NCBI GenBank assembly: GCA_028224375.1
Contig: JAOIVW010000020.1
Location: 1-58,218, forward strand
Direction: 5' to 3'
DNA: 58,218 nt
Origin: Hellea sp.
GTDB taxonomy: Bacteria; Pseudomonadota; Alphaproteobacteria; Caulobacterales; Maricaulaceae
In this document: positions 46,569-58,218 of the stretch, in pieces
Layout: each line of letters opens with the position of its first letter
Numbering within the stretch: the first letter of the stretch is position 1
Translations under genes and position numbers: made by a program
Notes under the pieces: generated by a model
What the model was told of the DNA's origin: nothing
Databases searched by the model: none
What the model saw: only the letters and a program-made list of their open reading frames with translations

Positions 46569-46606
46569 GATTAACCATAAACGGACTTCACAAGCTTCAG
46601 AAAATA

Positions 46607-46621
46607 GAACATATATAGAAC
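46607..46621. promoter_or_regulatory. LexA SOS box upstream of dinB
   Basis: GAAC-ATATATA-GAAC matches the alphaproteobacterial LexA site (GTTC-N7-GTTC, read on the other strand), 39 bases before dinB. dinB is an established SOS gene, so this assignment is strong. Confidence 0.82.
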
Positions 46622-46659
46622 ATTACTAAGAGGTCGTAAACCTGTCTAAGCTGTCTAAC

Positions 46660-47979
46660 ATGGCTAAACTATGTCGTGACTGCGCCTCCCCTGCGCAAGA
46701 GCATAGCTGCATGTCATGTGGGTCAACGCGCCTCATCACTCATCCCGAGCTTGGCTCGCTTACCATTGCTCATGTCGATTGCGATGCTTTCTTTTGCTCT
46801 GTCGAGAAACGCGACAACCCAGACATACGCGACAAGCCGGTCATTGTAGGCGGCGGGCGCCGCGGGGTCGTCTCTGCCGCCTGCTACCATGCCCGTATAT
46901 ATGGCGTCCATTCGGCCATGCCGATGTTCAAAGCCCTTAAGCTCTGCCCTCAAGCCGTTGTCGTGCGCGGCAATATGGATAAATATGCGCGGGATGGCGG
47001 GATTATCCGAGAGATGATGCGTGAGCTAACCCCTGCCGTCGAGCCTTTATCTATCGACGAAGCCTTTATGGACCTATCTGGCACAGAACGCATACATGGC
47101 CGTACCCCCAGTCAGAGCTTAATCAAACTTCAGAACGATATCCTGAAAGAGGTTGGCGTCACGGTCTCTGTCGGCCTGTCTTATAATAAGTTCCTCGCTA
47201 AGACCGCGTCTGATTTGGACAAGCCTAATGGCTTTGCCGTTTTGGGCCGCGCTGATGCGATGGAGTTCCTTGCGAATAAACCTGTGGGCTTTATTTATGG
47301 TGTTGGGCCTTCTTTTGCACGAAGCCTCGCCAAGGAAGGCCTGAACACCATTGCCGATGTGCGGCGCTGGAGCGATAAAAAAATGGCGGCGCGCTTTGGC
47401 GATATGGGGCTGCACTTGGCACGCCTCGCGCGGGCCGAAGATAACCGCCCCGTCAAGCGCGTGAGCCTCCGAAAGTCTGTATCAGCTGAAACAACTTTTA
47501 ATAAGGACATCAGCAACTTGGACGCGCTGAAAGATAAGCTCTGGCAAGTCTGCCTAAAGACTGCTGATCGCAGCAAAGCCAAAAACTTAGCCGGAACCGT
47601 GGTCACGCTTAAGCTAAAAACCAAAGATTTCGAGACCGTCACCCGCAGGCGGACTTTGCCTCAACCTGTGCAGCTCGCCGATGTTATCTTCCGAACCTGC
47701 GAAGCTATGCTTGAAAAGGAAGTGGCTAAATATTCCGGTGGCCGGAAATATCGTCTCATCGGCGCAGGTATCTCCGGCCTCACCGCCCCTGTCGGAGATA
47801 GCGGCGACCTTCTTGACCCTTCAGCTGTCAGGCGAGGCATGGCAGAACGCGCCAGTGACATTGCGCGAGAAAAATTCGGGAAAGACGCCGTGATGACAGG
47901 ACGCGGGTTCAAAGCCAAAGGCAAAACCAATCAGGCGGTTTCGCTGCCAAATAAAATCAAGCCGGATTCTATAGAGTAA
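46660..47979 (+). CDS. dinB: DNA polymerase IV
   Basis: Y-family translesion polymerase. The catalytic strands are HVDCDAFFCSVEKRD near residue 40 and SIDEAFMDLSG near 135; the little-finger region follows, and the protein ends in a basic tail. An N-terminal extension of ~30 residues carries CxxC..CxxC (LCRDC, CMSCG), a possible zinc knuckle often seen in alphaproteobacterial DinB. 439 aa. Controlled by the SOS box upstream. Confidence 0.94.
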   Translation: MAKLCRDCASPAQEHSCMSCGSTRLITHPELGSLTIAHVDCDAFFCSVEKRDNPDIRDKPVIVGGGRRGVVSAACYHARIYGVHSAMPMFKALKLCPQAVVVRGNMDKYARDGGIIREMMRELTPAVEPLSIDEAFMDLSGTERIHGRTPSQSLIKLQNDILKEVGVTVSVGLSYNKFLAKTASDLDKPNGFAVLGRADAMEFLANKPVGFIYGVGPSFARSLAKEGLNTIADVRRWSDKKMAARFGDMGLHLARLARAEDNRPVKRVSLRKSVSAETTFNKDISNLDALKDKLWQVCLKTADRSKAKNLAGTVVTLKLKTKDFETVTRRRTLPQPVQLADVIFRTCEAMLEKEVAKYSGGRKYRLIGAGISGLTAPVGDSGDLLDPSAVRRGMAERASDIAREKFGKDAVMTGRGFKAKGKTNQAVSLPNKIKPDSIE

Positions 47980-47982
47980 GGC

Positions 47983-48681
47983 TCACGCACTGAATTTTGA
48001 GGGGCGTCCCTTTTCAATCCAAGCCACAATAGCCGCCATGCCAAAGAAAATCGTCAATGTCGTCACGCCTAAGGCCGCGCCTTGCGGTCCGGCCTGCTGA
48101 TCGAATGTGCCGGCCTGAACGGCGAGACCCGGAATTAATATAACATAGACTTGAAGCGCGGCCATGACGGCAAAGAATATCCAAAGCGCATAATCATATT
48201 TTGGATGCTTGGCAGTTGTTACCTTTTGCCAGAACAAGAATCCCGCAAAGACTAATCCCATCTCGAGGATATAGGCGAGGATTGGATAGTTCCAAAATCC
48301 AAAGCCAAACAGCATCTTACTACCCGGATAGAGTGGCAAATCAGGACGATGAACAATCAGGTCCAAAACCCAATGAGAAAATACAAGCGCTGCTATAACC
48401 CAAAATCCACGCGCGCCTGCAGATGGCTTAAAGACACGAAACAAGGCGCCTGCAAACACGGCCAAGATTAAAGAGGTCAAAAGCGAATGCGACCAAGGTA
48501 TATTAAAGATTGGCATGCCAGTCGCATTTGTTCCTGGCCCTTCGATACCCATTATGACGAGCACAGCCCAAATGATATCTACGAATTGAACAGCCAGAAA
48601 ACCCTGCCAAAGCGTTACAAGCGGAGTGCCATGCCCGCGCTGTGTGTCCCAAACAGCAGGTCCGTAATGGCCGATAAACAC
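47983..48681 (-). CDS. Multi-pass membrane protein with a HxxxD-type helix
   Basis: 232 aa with about six hydrophobic segments. Motifs IPWSHSLLTSL and FSHWVLDLIVHRPDLPL resemble the YdjM/membrane-bound metal-dependent hydrolase type, where paired His and Asp may bind metal; this is a loose resemblance. The GTG start at 48681 directly abuts the stop of the upstream thioredoxin-like gene, so they are co-transcribed. Confidence 0.72.
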   Translation of the reverse strand: MFIGHYGPAVWDTQRGHGTPLVTLWQGFLAVQFVDIIWAVLVIMGIEGPGTNATGMPIFNIPWSHSLLTSLILAVFAGALFRVFKPSAGARGFWVIAALVFSHWVLDLIVHRPDLPLYPGSKMLFGFGFWNYPILAYILEMGLVFAGFLFWQKVTTAKHPKYDYALWIFFAVMAALQVYVILIPGLAVQAGTFDQQAGPQGAALGVTTLTIFFGMAAIVAWIEKGRPSKFSA

Positions 48682-49209
48682 CTATTCAGCCTGACCGCTA
48701 GGATGGGCGTAGCTACGAAAGTAATCATAGACATCATCTTCTGAGCGGCTGGCCGCGTTTCGCCATGTAGGCGCAGTTTCAAGATTAAGCACTTGGCCGT
48801 CAGAGTTTGTGATAAAAACAGTCGGCGTGCCAACAATATTATCAACGCCAAATTCTCGCGCTAAATCAATATTTCTATCCTTCTGCCCCACATCAATATG
48901 GGCTACTTTATAATGGCTTCTGAGCAATGTCTGAAAGCGGGGCTCTTCAAAATACGCCGCCAAAGCACGGCTGTCATGGCACCAATTGGCCCCAAAGACG
49001 AGAAGACCAAGTTTACCCTCCTCTTTCGCCGCGATAAGCGTATGATTGATATCAATCTCGGCATCGGCAGTGGCGTCATAAGGGCGGTACTCATCATGCG
49101 AGACTTTATGTGCCTCGCCATGGGGTTTTTCGGCCGCATGATCGGTCGCTATGGCCGATGTCGTGCAAGCGGACAAAAGAAGCGAGAGGGATAGCACAAT
49201 ATATTTCAT
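48682..49209 (-). CDS. Thioredoxin-like lipoprotein with C-x-x-S site
   Basis: 175 aa. Signal peptide with lipobox LLLSAC (Cys near residue 15). A thioredoxin fold follows, with the active-site strand FGANWCHDSRAL near residue 73, where the second Cys is Ser, and the cis-Pro GTPTVF near 127. A C-x-x-S site cannot run a full dithiol cycle, so reduction of mixed disulfides or a binding role is likelier. Probably anchored in the envelope. Operon with the downstream membrane protein. Confidence 0.83.
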   Translation of the reverse strand: MKYIVLSLSLLLSACTTSAIATDHAAEKPHGEAHKVSHDEYRPYDATADAEIDINHTLIAAKEEGKLGLLVFGANWCHDSRALAAYFEEPRFQTLLRSHYKVAHIDVGQKDRNIDLAREFGVDNIVGTPTVFITNSDGQVLNLETAPTWRNAASRSEDDVYDYFRSYAHPSGQAE

Positions 49210-49263
49210 AAGTTCTGCTTAACATAGCTTTACGCCTTGCGCCTAGGCTTTGTATGAGACGCT

Positions 49264-49920
49264 ATGAGTCTTTTTTCATTCTTTCGGCGTAAGCCACCTG
49301 GCCCGCCAAAACCCGCTGCCGCGCCGCAAAAGCAGCCTAAAGAGCCGCCTCAAATTTGGAAAGCTGCTCCGTCAGAGCCTACGGGCGGGCTAGATATTCG
49401 CCGTCATTTTTACAATGAGCGTGGTTTTCAATGCTATGCGAGTTTCTTTGCCCATTGGGAGGGTTGGATTACGGCGGGGCACTGTATGACCGACACAAAT
49501 GACCTGCTCCCGCCCTTTGCGCAGGGTGAGTTCACGACATGGCCTGAAGGGCTGGATGCAGCTATTCTCGGCTGCCGACTACCTGATCAACGCCCGCCTG
49601 ACCCCGTCATAGGCCGAGAGGTTATCTGCCGAGGCTTCCCAGCTGGAGCGCGTCATTTAGAAACACGGCGCGGTAAGGTTTATTTCGAACGTAATCCTGG
49701 TACATGGATTGCGCATATTTACACCCCGGATGAACCCGTTGTCACGGGTATGAGCGGAGGGCCCGTTATTGACGTGGCCAGCGGAATGCCTATTGGCGTG
49801 ATTATCACGCGAAACAGCCCTGCAGATTTGAATAATGACCGCGACCCCGACGAGAGCTGTGACTTTATCGCGCTATCAGCCGTCTGGGACGCCGTGATGA
49901 AAAATATAGCTATTAGCTAA
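49264..49920 (+). CDS. Trypsin-like serine protease
   Basis: 218 aa. The catalytic triad fits: ITAGHC near residue 73 (His), LDAAIL near 100 (Asp), and GMSGGPV near 166 (Ser). No signal peptide: the start is basic and then Pro/Lys/Ala-rich (about 8-40), so it is cytoplasmic, or the membrane role is indirect. Gene-poor 54-base gap to the divergent thioredoxin gene. Its 3' end overlaps the convergent MAPEG gene by 8 bases. Confidence 0.82.
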   Translation: MSLFSFFRRKPPGPPKPAAAPQKQPKEPPQIWKAAPSEPTGGLDIRRHFYNERGFQCYASFFAHWEGWITAGHCMTDTNDLLPPFAQGEFTTWPEGLDAAILGCRLPDQRPPDPVIGREVICRGFPAGARHLETRRGKVYFERNPGTWIAHIYTPDEPVVTGMSGGPVIDVASGMPIGVIITRNSPADLNNDRDPDESCDFIALSAVWDAVMKNIAIS

Positions 49921-50335
49921 ACAGCTTAGCCGCCTGCGCGCAGGCCATGACAATCAAAACGATGGTTGAGAGAGAAAAGATCGCAAACCGTACTATCACC
50001 TTGCCCGCGCTGACTTGGACTAGGCTGTGCAGCACACGCAAAATTACAAAGGCCCAGGCCAGATATCCCATCAAGCTGCTCTCTCCATTCGTCAAAACGA
50101 TGTAGAACATTAGCGCATAGAAAATCGTCGGCTGCTCCATAAGGTGATTATAATTATGAGCGGCGGCCTGAACCTTTAGGGGCATCTTTTCTTTCCAATC
50201 CCCATCAGGTGACTTGGCTGTATCAGGGTCTATTTTCGCCTTTTGCATCGCGGGAATGCGCCGCGCATACATTACGCACCAAATGATGAGCGACCAAAGA
50301 ATCAATGCCAGAACCGGCGCTAAAAAATGTGACAT
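49913..50335 (-). CDS. MAPEG family membrane protein
   Basis: 140 aa with four hydrophobic helices. The MAPEG pattern AAHNYNHLMEQPTIFY near residue 55 is clear. The family (membrane-associated proteins in eicosanoid and glutathione metabolism) includes bacterial glutathione transferases; activity here is unknown. The ATG at 50335 is preferred to one 14 codons upstream because it begins at the first helix. Confidence 0.86.
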   Translation of the reverse strand: MSHFLAPVLALILWSLIIWCVMYARRIPAMQKAKIDPDTAKSPDGDWKEKMPLKVQAAAHNYNHLMEQPTIFYALMFYIVLTNGESSLMGYLAWAFVILRVLHSLVQVSAGKVIVRFAIFSLSTIVLIVMACAQAAKLFS

Positions 50336-50390
50336 ATCTATTCCCCTTAGTTTTGAGGGACTTTGACGAAGAATCATGCCTGAGGCAAGA

Positions 50391-54118
<3,728 letters not shown>

Positions 54119-54135
54119 CGACCCTCAAACCATCA

Positions 54136-54987
54136 TTAGAAAAGACGTTCTTTAAGCCGGGACCAATAGCCTCGCTTACGCGGCTTATTGACTTCTTCAT
54201 CGAGGTCTACACCGTACTCAACCAGTAATTCGTAGCTGTCCTCATACCATTCACTCGAAGGATAGTTATAGCCAAGAACAGAGCCGACCTGCTTAGCTTC
54301 ACTAATAATCCCCAAGGACACATAGGATTCAACAAGACGGTGAAGCGCCTCTTCAGTCTGGGACGTTGTTTCATAATTTTTGACAACGTTTTTGAACCGC
54401 CCAATCGCTGCAAGCTGCTGATTATCTTTGAGATAGTATCGCCCGATAGACATTTCCTTACCTGCCAAGTGATCATGGGTGAGTTCAAGCTTTAACCGCG
54501 CATCTCGCGCATAATCACTCTCAGGGTAACGACGTACTACTTGCTGCAAGGCCGCTTCGGCATTGATGGTTGTCGCCTGATCCCGGCCAACATCAAAAAT
54601 CTGGTCGTAATAATTTATCGCAATCAGATAATAGGCATAAGGTGTGCTTTCATTACCGGGGTGGAGACCGATAAAGCGCTGAGCTGTGGCGATAGATTCT
54701 TCATAATCCGTCGAGCGGTAATTAGCATAAGCCTGCATCAACATGGCGCGCCGCGCCCATTTTGAGAAAGGGTGCTGACGCTCAACTTCTTGGAAGAACA
54801 GTTTGGCGCGATCCCAATCCCCACGTTCCATACGTTCAAAGCCCTGATTGTAAATTTGCTCAGCCGGGCGCTCAACATAGGCCAGCTTTTCTTTCTTGTT
54901 TCCGCCAATTCCCAAAGTGGAGCAGGCAGACAGCGTCAAGGCCAAGGCCGCAACGGAAACAGGTTTTATAATAGCTCTATAACGCAT
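54136..54987 (-). CDS. bamD: Outer membrane protein assembly factor BamD
   Basis: Lipoprotein of the Bam complex that inserts beta-barrels in the outer membrane. Signal peptide with lipobox LTLSACSTLG, then five TPR-like helical repeats (about residues 35-245). The ATG at 54987 has GGGA six bases upstream and is preferred to a TTG four codons earlier. About 283 aa. It sits between lpxC and recN. Confidence 0.94.
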   Translation of the reverse strand: MRYRAIIKPVSVAALALTLSACSTLGIGGNKKEKLAYVERPAEQIYNQGFERMERGDWDRAKLFFQEVERQHPFSKWARRAMLMQAYANYRSTDYEESIATAQRFIGLHPGNESTPYAYYLIAINYYDQIFDVGRDQATTINAEAALQQVVRRYPESDYARDARLKLELTHDHLAGKEMSIGRYYLKDNQQLAAIGRFKNVVKNYETTSQTEEALHRLVESYVSLGIISEAKQVGSVLGYNYPSSEWYEDSYELLVEYGVDLDEEVNKPRKRGYWSRLKERLF

Positions 54988-55072
54988 AGCGATTCCCAAA
55001 GGGGTTGAAAGTCAAAGCTTACTAACGGAGATTATCGCGCGGCGAAAGTGAGAAAACGGTTAGGGTTTAAAC

Positions 55073-55981
55073 TTAAGCAGATACCGATTTCAGTTCCTGA
55101 ACCTCTGGTTTGGGGGTAGCAGATATGAATTTCCACGCATCGGCGGTACCATAGAGCGCCATAAGGAGGTCATGATTAAGACCATGGCCGCCTTTTATAG
55201 TCGTGACACGGCCCAAAACAGGCCCACCCAGATAGAGATCACCTAATAAATCGAGCGCTTTGTGGCGTACAAATTCATCAGCAAAGCGCAAACCTTCGGG
55301 GTTTAAAACTTGATCACCATCTACGATTACAGCATTTTCAAGAGATCCGCCCTTAGACAAACCCGCGGCTTGTAGTGCAGCAACTTCATGCATGCGAGCG
55401 AAGGTGCGCGCGGACGCCAATCTGTCACGAAAAGCGCGAACATCCGGAACAATTTCAACACGCTGCTTACCAATCGCTGCGTCGGCAAAGTCAATTGTGA
55501 CATCAAGTTCTAATTGCTCACAGGGCTCTATACGCGCAAAGCTGTCGCCATTTCTGACCTCAACAGTCTTAAGCACTTTTATATATCGGCGCGGCGCGGC
55601 TTGGCGAACAATTCCAACTTGCTCAATCAACTTTAGAAAAGGCTCCGAGCTACCATCCAGAGCCGGCAATTCCTCACCGTCTAGATCGATATATAGGTTA
55701 TCGATACCTGAGGCCGCCAAGGCAGCCATCAAATGTTCAATGGTCGAGACTTTGACGCCCGCAGCATTCGATAAGGTCGTGCAGTTTTTTACACCCGTCA
55801 CACAGTCAGGGCGCACTTCTATGCGGTTATCACGATCTCTGACATCTGTACGAATAAAAACCAGTCCTGTACCCGCAGGAGCCGGGCGCATTACCAAACG
55901 TGTGTGCTCACCCCCATGCAGCTCGATACCAGCCGTAACGGCAGGGCCGCTGAGAGTAGATTGTCTGCGAACATTGGACAT
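55073..55981 (-). CDS. lpxC: UDP-3-O-acyl-N-acetylglucosamine deacetylase
   Basis: Committed zinc-dependent step of lipid A synthesis. The N-terminal STLSGPAVTAGIELHGG and STIEHLMAALAASG motifs, FVRHKALDLLGDL zinc-binding His/Asp, and the catalytic-His GGHGLNHDLLMAL are present. 302 aa. In related genomes ftsZ usually lies just upstream; here an exported amidohydrolase does instead. Confidence 0.96.
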   Translation of the reverse strand: MSNVRRQSTLSGPAVTAGIELHGGEHTRLVMRPAPAGTGLVFIRTDVRDRDNRIEVRPDCVTGVKNCTTLSNAAGVKVSTIEHLMAALAASGIDNLYIDLDGEELPALDGSSEPFLKLIEQVGIVRQAAPRRYIKVLKTVEVRNGDSFARIEPCEQLELDVTIDFADAAIGKQRVEIVPDVRAFRDRLASARTFARMHEVAALQAAGLSKGGSLENAVIVDGDQVLNPEGLRFADEFVRHKALDLLGDLYLGGPVLGRVTTIKGGHGLNHDLLMALYGTADAWKFISATPKPEVQELKSVSA

Positions 55982-56160
55982 AATTGTATTCTTCCTCGAC
56001 TTTAAAGTAGCAGAGAGGCCCTGCAGAGCAATAAAAGCTCCGTTACAGGGTGTTTCAGAAGGTGACGAAAGCGTTATGTCCTCAAGGTGGCTGTTACAAT
56101 TTATGCGTACTGATAGGGTTTCTGCGAGCTACATACCGCAACTCTCAACAGCTAGCCCCT

Positions 56161-57606
56161 CTATTTTCTAAAATCAAGCGGCGGTTCTCTATCGCCGAGC
56201 AGAGACTTATATTTATAATTCTCGCCTCTGGCCTCTTCAAATTCGGCTTTGGCTTGAGCTCGAAGCTCTTCATTTTCAAATAATTCTATGCCAGCCAATG
56301 TCAGGGTCTTGGCCGCATTTTGCGCGCCTTTAAAGCCTATCGACATGCCGCTAGCGGCGGAGCTCTGCCAGCTATGGGCGGAGGTTCCGGGCACCCATGT
56401 CGCCGTGTTGAGCCCGACAGTGGGCGCGGCATAGGACACATCTCCGACATCGGTCGAGCCATAACCAAGGCTTCGGCTATAAGGTTGAATATCATTATGG
56501 CTGTCCAACTTCGCTGTAGGTTTATCAAAACTGCTATAAATCATCTTGGCGAATTTTTCTTCGGCTGGCGTGTATTTCACCCCGCCGACAATGCGCAGTT
56601 TTTCGTCCATCATTTTGGCGAGGGTTTCATTGACCAATAGCGGATTGTTACCGTGAATAACTTCCCAATCAACGCTTGTGCCCGTGCCCATCGCCGCGCC
56701 GCGCGCCGCGTCTTCTATCCGTTTCCAAATCGCCTCTACGCCGTCAGCCTCAGGGTGGCGAACATAATAAAAAACTTCGGCGAAATCTGGCACGACATTG
56801 GGGGCGACGCCGCCTTCGGTAATGACATAATGAATGCGCGAATCCTGCGGGACATGTTCGCGCATCATATTGACCATCATGTTAAAAGCCTCGACCCCGT
56901 CCAGTGCGGAACGGGCTTTTTCTGGCGCGGCGGCGGCGTGAGCTGAGACGCCTTTAAAGCGGAACTTGGCAGAGCGGTTGGCCAAAGTCGTGCGCGCGGC
57001 GGCGGAGTTACGGCTGCTCGCATGCCAATGCAACGCGATATCGACATCATCAAAAAGCCCTGCCCGTACCATGTAAACTTTACCGCTTCCGCCCTCTTCA
57101 GCCGGAGTGCCGTAAAGCCTTACGCGGCCGGGCGTGCCTGTTTCTTCCAGCCAATGAGCCAGCGCGATAGCCGCCTCTACAGAGCCTGCCGCAAAGAGAT
57201 TATGCCCGCAGGCATGAGAGGCGTTTTTGCCCTCAATCGGGGCGCGCTCAGGGGTCGCGTCCTGATTAATGCCTGGCAGCGCGTCATATTCAGCCAAGAT
57301 AGCGATTACAGGCCCGCCGCTGCCATATTCGGCGACAAAGGCGGTGGGGATTTCGGCCACGCCCTTAGTGATGTCAAACCCTTCAGCCTCAAGCGTATCT
57401 TCCAGCAGGGCGCTGGCTTTCTCTTCCAGATAGCCCAGCTCTGCCCATTCCCATATCTTGCGGGCGATATCCGCCGTCTGTTCATAACGGCTATCAATAT
57501 CGTTAAGCACATCCGCATGATCTGAATTGATGTCATGGGCGTGAGCGGAGGTCAGCAGCATGAGCGGCGCGGTCATGAGAGCGAGTGAGGCGAGAAAGGT
57601 TTTCAT
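56161..57606 (-). CDS. Exported M20 family amidohydrolase (AbgB-like)
   Basis: 481 aa with a signal peptide (MKTFLASLALMTAPLMLLTSAHAH). Metal-binding motifs of the M20D/amidohydrolase type: HACGHN with the Cys-His pair near residue 133, GTPAEEGGSGK near 170, HWHASS near 190 and ALDGVEAF. The later ..TDVGDVSYAAPTVG pattern resembles p-aminobenzoyl-glutamate hydrolase subunit AbgB, but substrates in this family vary widely. Periplasmic. A promoter-like pair precedes it. Confidence 0.88.
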   Translation of the reverse strand: MKTFLASLALMTAPLMLLTSAHAHDINSDHADVLNDIDSRYEQTADIARKIWEWAELGYLEEKASALLEDTLEAEGFDITKGVAEIPTAFVAEYGSGGPVIAILAEYDALPGINQDATPERAPIEGKNASHACGHNLFAAGSVEAAIALAHWLEETGTPGRVRLYGTPAEEGGSGKVYMVRAGLFDDVDIALHWHASSRNSAAARTTLANRSAKFRFKGVSAHAAAAPEKARSALDGVEAFNMMVNMMREHVPQDSRIHYVITEGGVAPNVVPDFAEVFYYVRHPEADGVEAIWKRIEDAARGAAMGTGTSVDWEVIHGNNPLLVNETLAKMMDEKLRIVGGVKYTPAEEKFAKMIYSSFDKPTAKLDSHNDIQPYSRSLGYGSTDVGDVSYAAPTVGLNTATWVPGTSAHSWQSSAASGMSIGFKGAQNAAKTLTLAGIELFENEELRAQAKAEFEEARGENYKYKSLLGDREPPLDFRK

Positions 57607-57623
57607 AATAGTCCCCTGTAAAT

Positions 57624-57652
57624 TTTATAGGGTGTTTAAACGCGCCTGACAG
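57624..57652 (-). promoter_or_regulatory. Promoter candidate of the amidohydrolase gene
   Basis: Minus-strand CTGTCA (57647-57652) and TATAAA (57624-57629) with a 17-base spacer. The -10 lies inside a near-perfect inverted repeat, CCCTATAAA..TTTACAGGG (57614-57632), just before the AGGGGAC ribosome binding site. Confidence 0.4.
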
Positions 57653-57761
57653 AGCGAGGTCAAGACAGCATTCGTTTGGCGGGAAAAGGATGGGATAGAT
57701 AACCGTCCCAAACACTTGGCTTTAATCCACTGCAACAGACAGAGCTTTTAAATACATACTG

Positions 57762-57812
57762 AAAAAAAATGGGGCCGCTCAGATGACTTTGGGAGTGTCA
57801 TGTGGCGGCCCC
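57762..57812 (-). terminator. Rho-independent terminator, minus strand
   Basis: Stem GGGGCCGC/GCGGCCCC (57771-57778 with 57805-57812) with an inner ATGAC/GTCAT helix, followed on the minus strand by ATTTTTTTT. It would end a transcript from the right, i.e. the partial gene at the window edge or a small RNA. Confidence 0.8.
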
Positions 57813-57821
57813 TTAAAGAGA

Positions 57822-57986
57822 CCTGAGATGTATGCTCAGGGTTAACTATTTGTCTAAATAGTTGGGCCGTTCCGCCAAGGTGAGATGCGGCAGAACGTAT
57901 TCTGGGTAAATTTCTGGGTAGATTGAAGTAAAAAGATAATGGCGAGGCCGCTCTCATCAGCAGTGGGACATCAGATTGCGGCCTCG
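57822..57986. ncRNA. Hairpin-dense intergenic stretch, possible small RNA
   Basis: Three further perfect stems follow: CCTGAG/CTCAGG (57822-57840), AACTATTT/AAATAGTT (57844-57863) and CGAGGCCGC/GCGGCCTCG (57943-57986). The last resembles the terminator stem next to it (shared GGCCGC arms and TCCCA-type loop). No ORF with gene-like features is present. Such crowding suggests structured RNA. A 3' untranslated region of the next gene is the plain alternative. Confidence 0.4.
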
Positions 57987-58019
57987 GATTTTCGCCCGAA
58001 AGGTATTATCTGGCGCTAA

Positions 58020-58218
58020 CTATTCTTTAAAAAGATTAGGCATGGCCTTTGATGTCGTCGTGCTTGGACGGAACGTTTTTGTATTTACGTTCTTGCTGGA
58101 CTTAAACACAAAGTGATTGTCAGCTGTCATAGACACGTCTCTGGCAACTGGCTGATCAACAGGCTCGATAACGACGCGTGTGATGCGGCGTTTTGTTGTT
58201 TTTGTTGAGAGTAAAACG
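58020..58218 (-). CDS. 3' end of an unknown gene, cut by the window edge
   Basis: An open frame of 66 codons runs from the window edge to a TAG at 58020-58022. It encodes a basic start (KTTKRRITRVVIEPV) and a polar tail ending MPNLFKE. I do not recognise it. A strong terminator on the same strand about 210 bases downstream supports a real transcription unit. Confidence 0.45.
   Translation of the reverse strand, partial: VLLSTKTTKRRITRVVIEPVDQPVARDVSMTADNHFVFKSSKNVNTKTFRPSTTTSKAMPNLFKE

Noticed and set aside
57748..57957. 69-codon minus-strand frame in the right-hand intergenic region
   Set aside because: It runs through the terminator stem and other hairpins and has no ribosome binding site or protein-like pattern.
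57930..58010. CTGATGAGAG and CGAAAA on the minus strand, suggestive of a hammerhead ribozyme core
   Set aside because: The stems needed around the core do not pair; the GGCCGC arms pair with each other instead, forming a simple hairpin.

Overview
The window reads as a continuous chromosomal segment of an alphaproteobacterium of the Caulobacter/Maricaulis/Hyphomonas type. This is an inference from gene content and order, not from a marker search. Supporting signs are the divK-pleD pair, an RNase E with an acidic insert in its S1 region and a Lys/Ala/Pro-rich tail, the zwf-pgl-edd-glk Entner-Doudoroff operon, GTTC-N7-GTTC SOS boxes of the alphaproteobacterial LexA type, and the recN-bamD-lpxC order. 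I see no rRNA, tRNA, CRISPR array, insertion sequence or prophage. Coding density is very high, with many 1-4 base overlaps.

Layout, left to right. 0.06-7 kb: a periplasmic amidase diverges from rne, which has a hairpin-rich leader; then rplY-pth-ychF. 7-12 kb (minus): a small membrane protein, apt, a GST, cca, a polysaccharide deacetylase, a CoA-pyrophosphatase-type NUDIX protein and DUF1285. 12-18.8 kb (plus): a MoxR/DUF58/BatA-DUF4159/membrane-VWA operon. 18.9-21.6 kb: secreted small proteins, namely a four-EF-hand protein, a lipoprotein built of short repeats, and a tandemly duplicated secreted protein whose duplication apparently carried part of queE. 21.6-27.3 kb: queE-queC, a membrane-anchored unknown, recQ, and an MsbA-like ABC exporter. 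27.3-32.7 kb (minus): glk, edd, pgl, zwf and the decayed end of a LacI-type regulator.

33-44 kb (plus): ruvX; pyrB with an N-terminal helix-turn-helix-like extension and a perfect palindrome beside its start; a metal-ligand-less dihydroorotase homologue; plsY with an SOS-type box at its start; dprA split by an in-frame stop; a 57-residue reverse-strand gene missed by length cut-offs; topA; rnr; a NUDIX protein; and rpmG with a palindrome inside its promoter. 44-50 kb: DUF4112, divK-pleD, an SOS-controlled dinB, a membrane protein with a thioredoxin-like lipoprotein, a trypsin-like protease and a MAPEG protein. 50-58 kb (minus): ligA, recN, bamD, lpxC, an exported M20 amidohydrolase, a hairpin-dense intergenic stretch and the 3' end of an unknown gene.

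Most of the window is housekeeping. The least ordinary parts are (1) the pyrB locus, an apparent DNA-binding-domain/ATCase fusion next to a candidate operator and a pseudo-dihydroorotase; (2) the SOS-type box before plsY-dprA combined with the broken dprA; (3) the lost LacI regulator of the sugar operon; and (4) several palindromes, small genes and structured intergenic regions that normal gene calling would leave blank.
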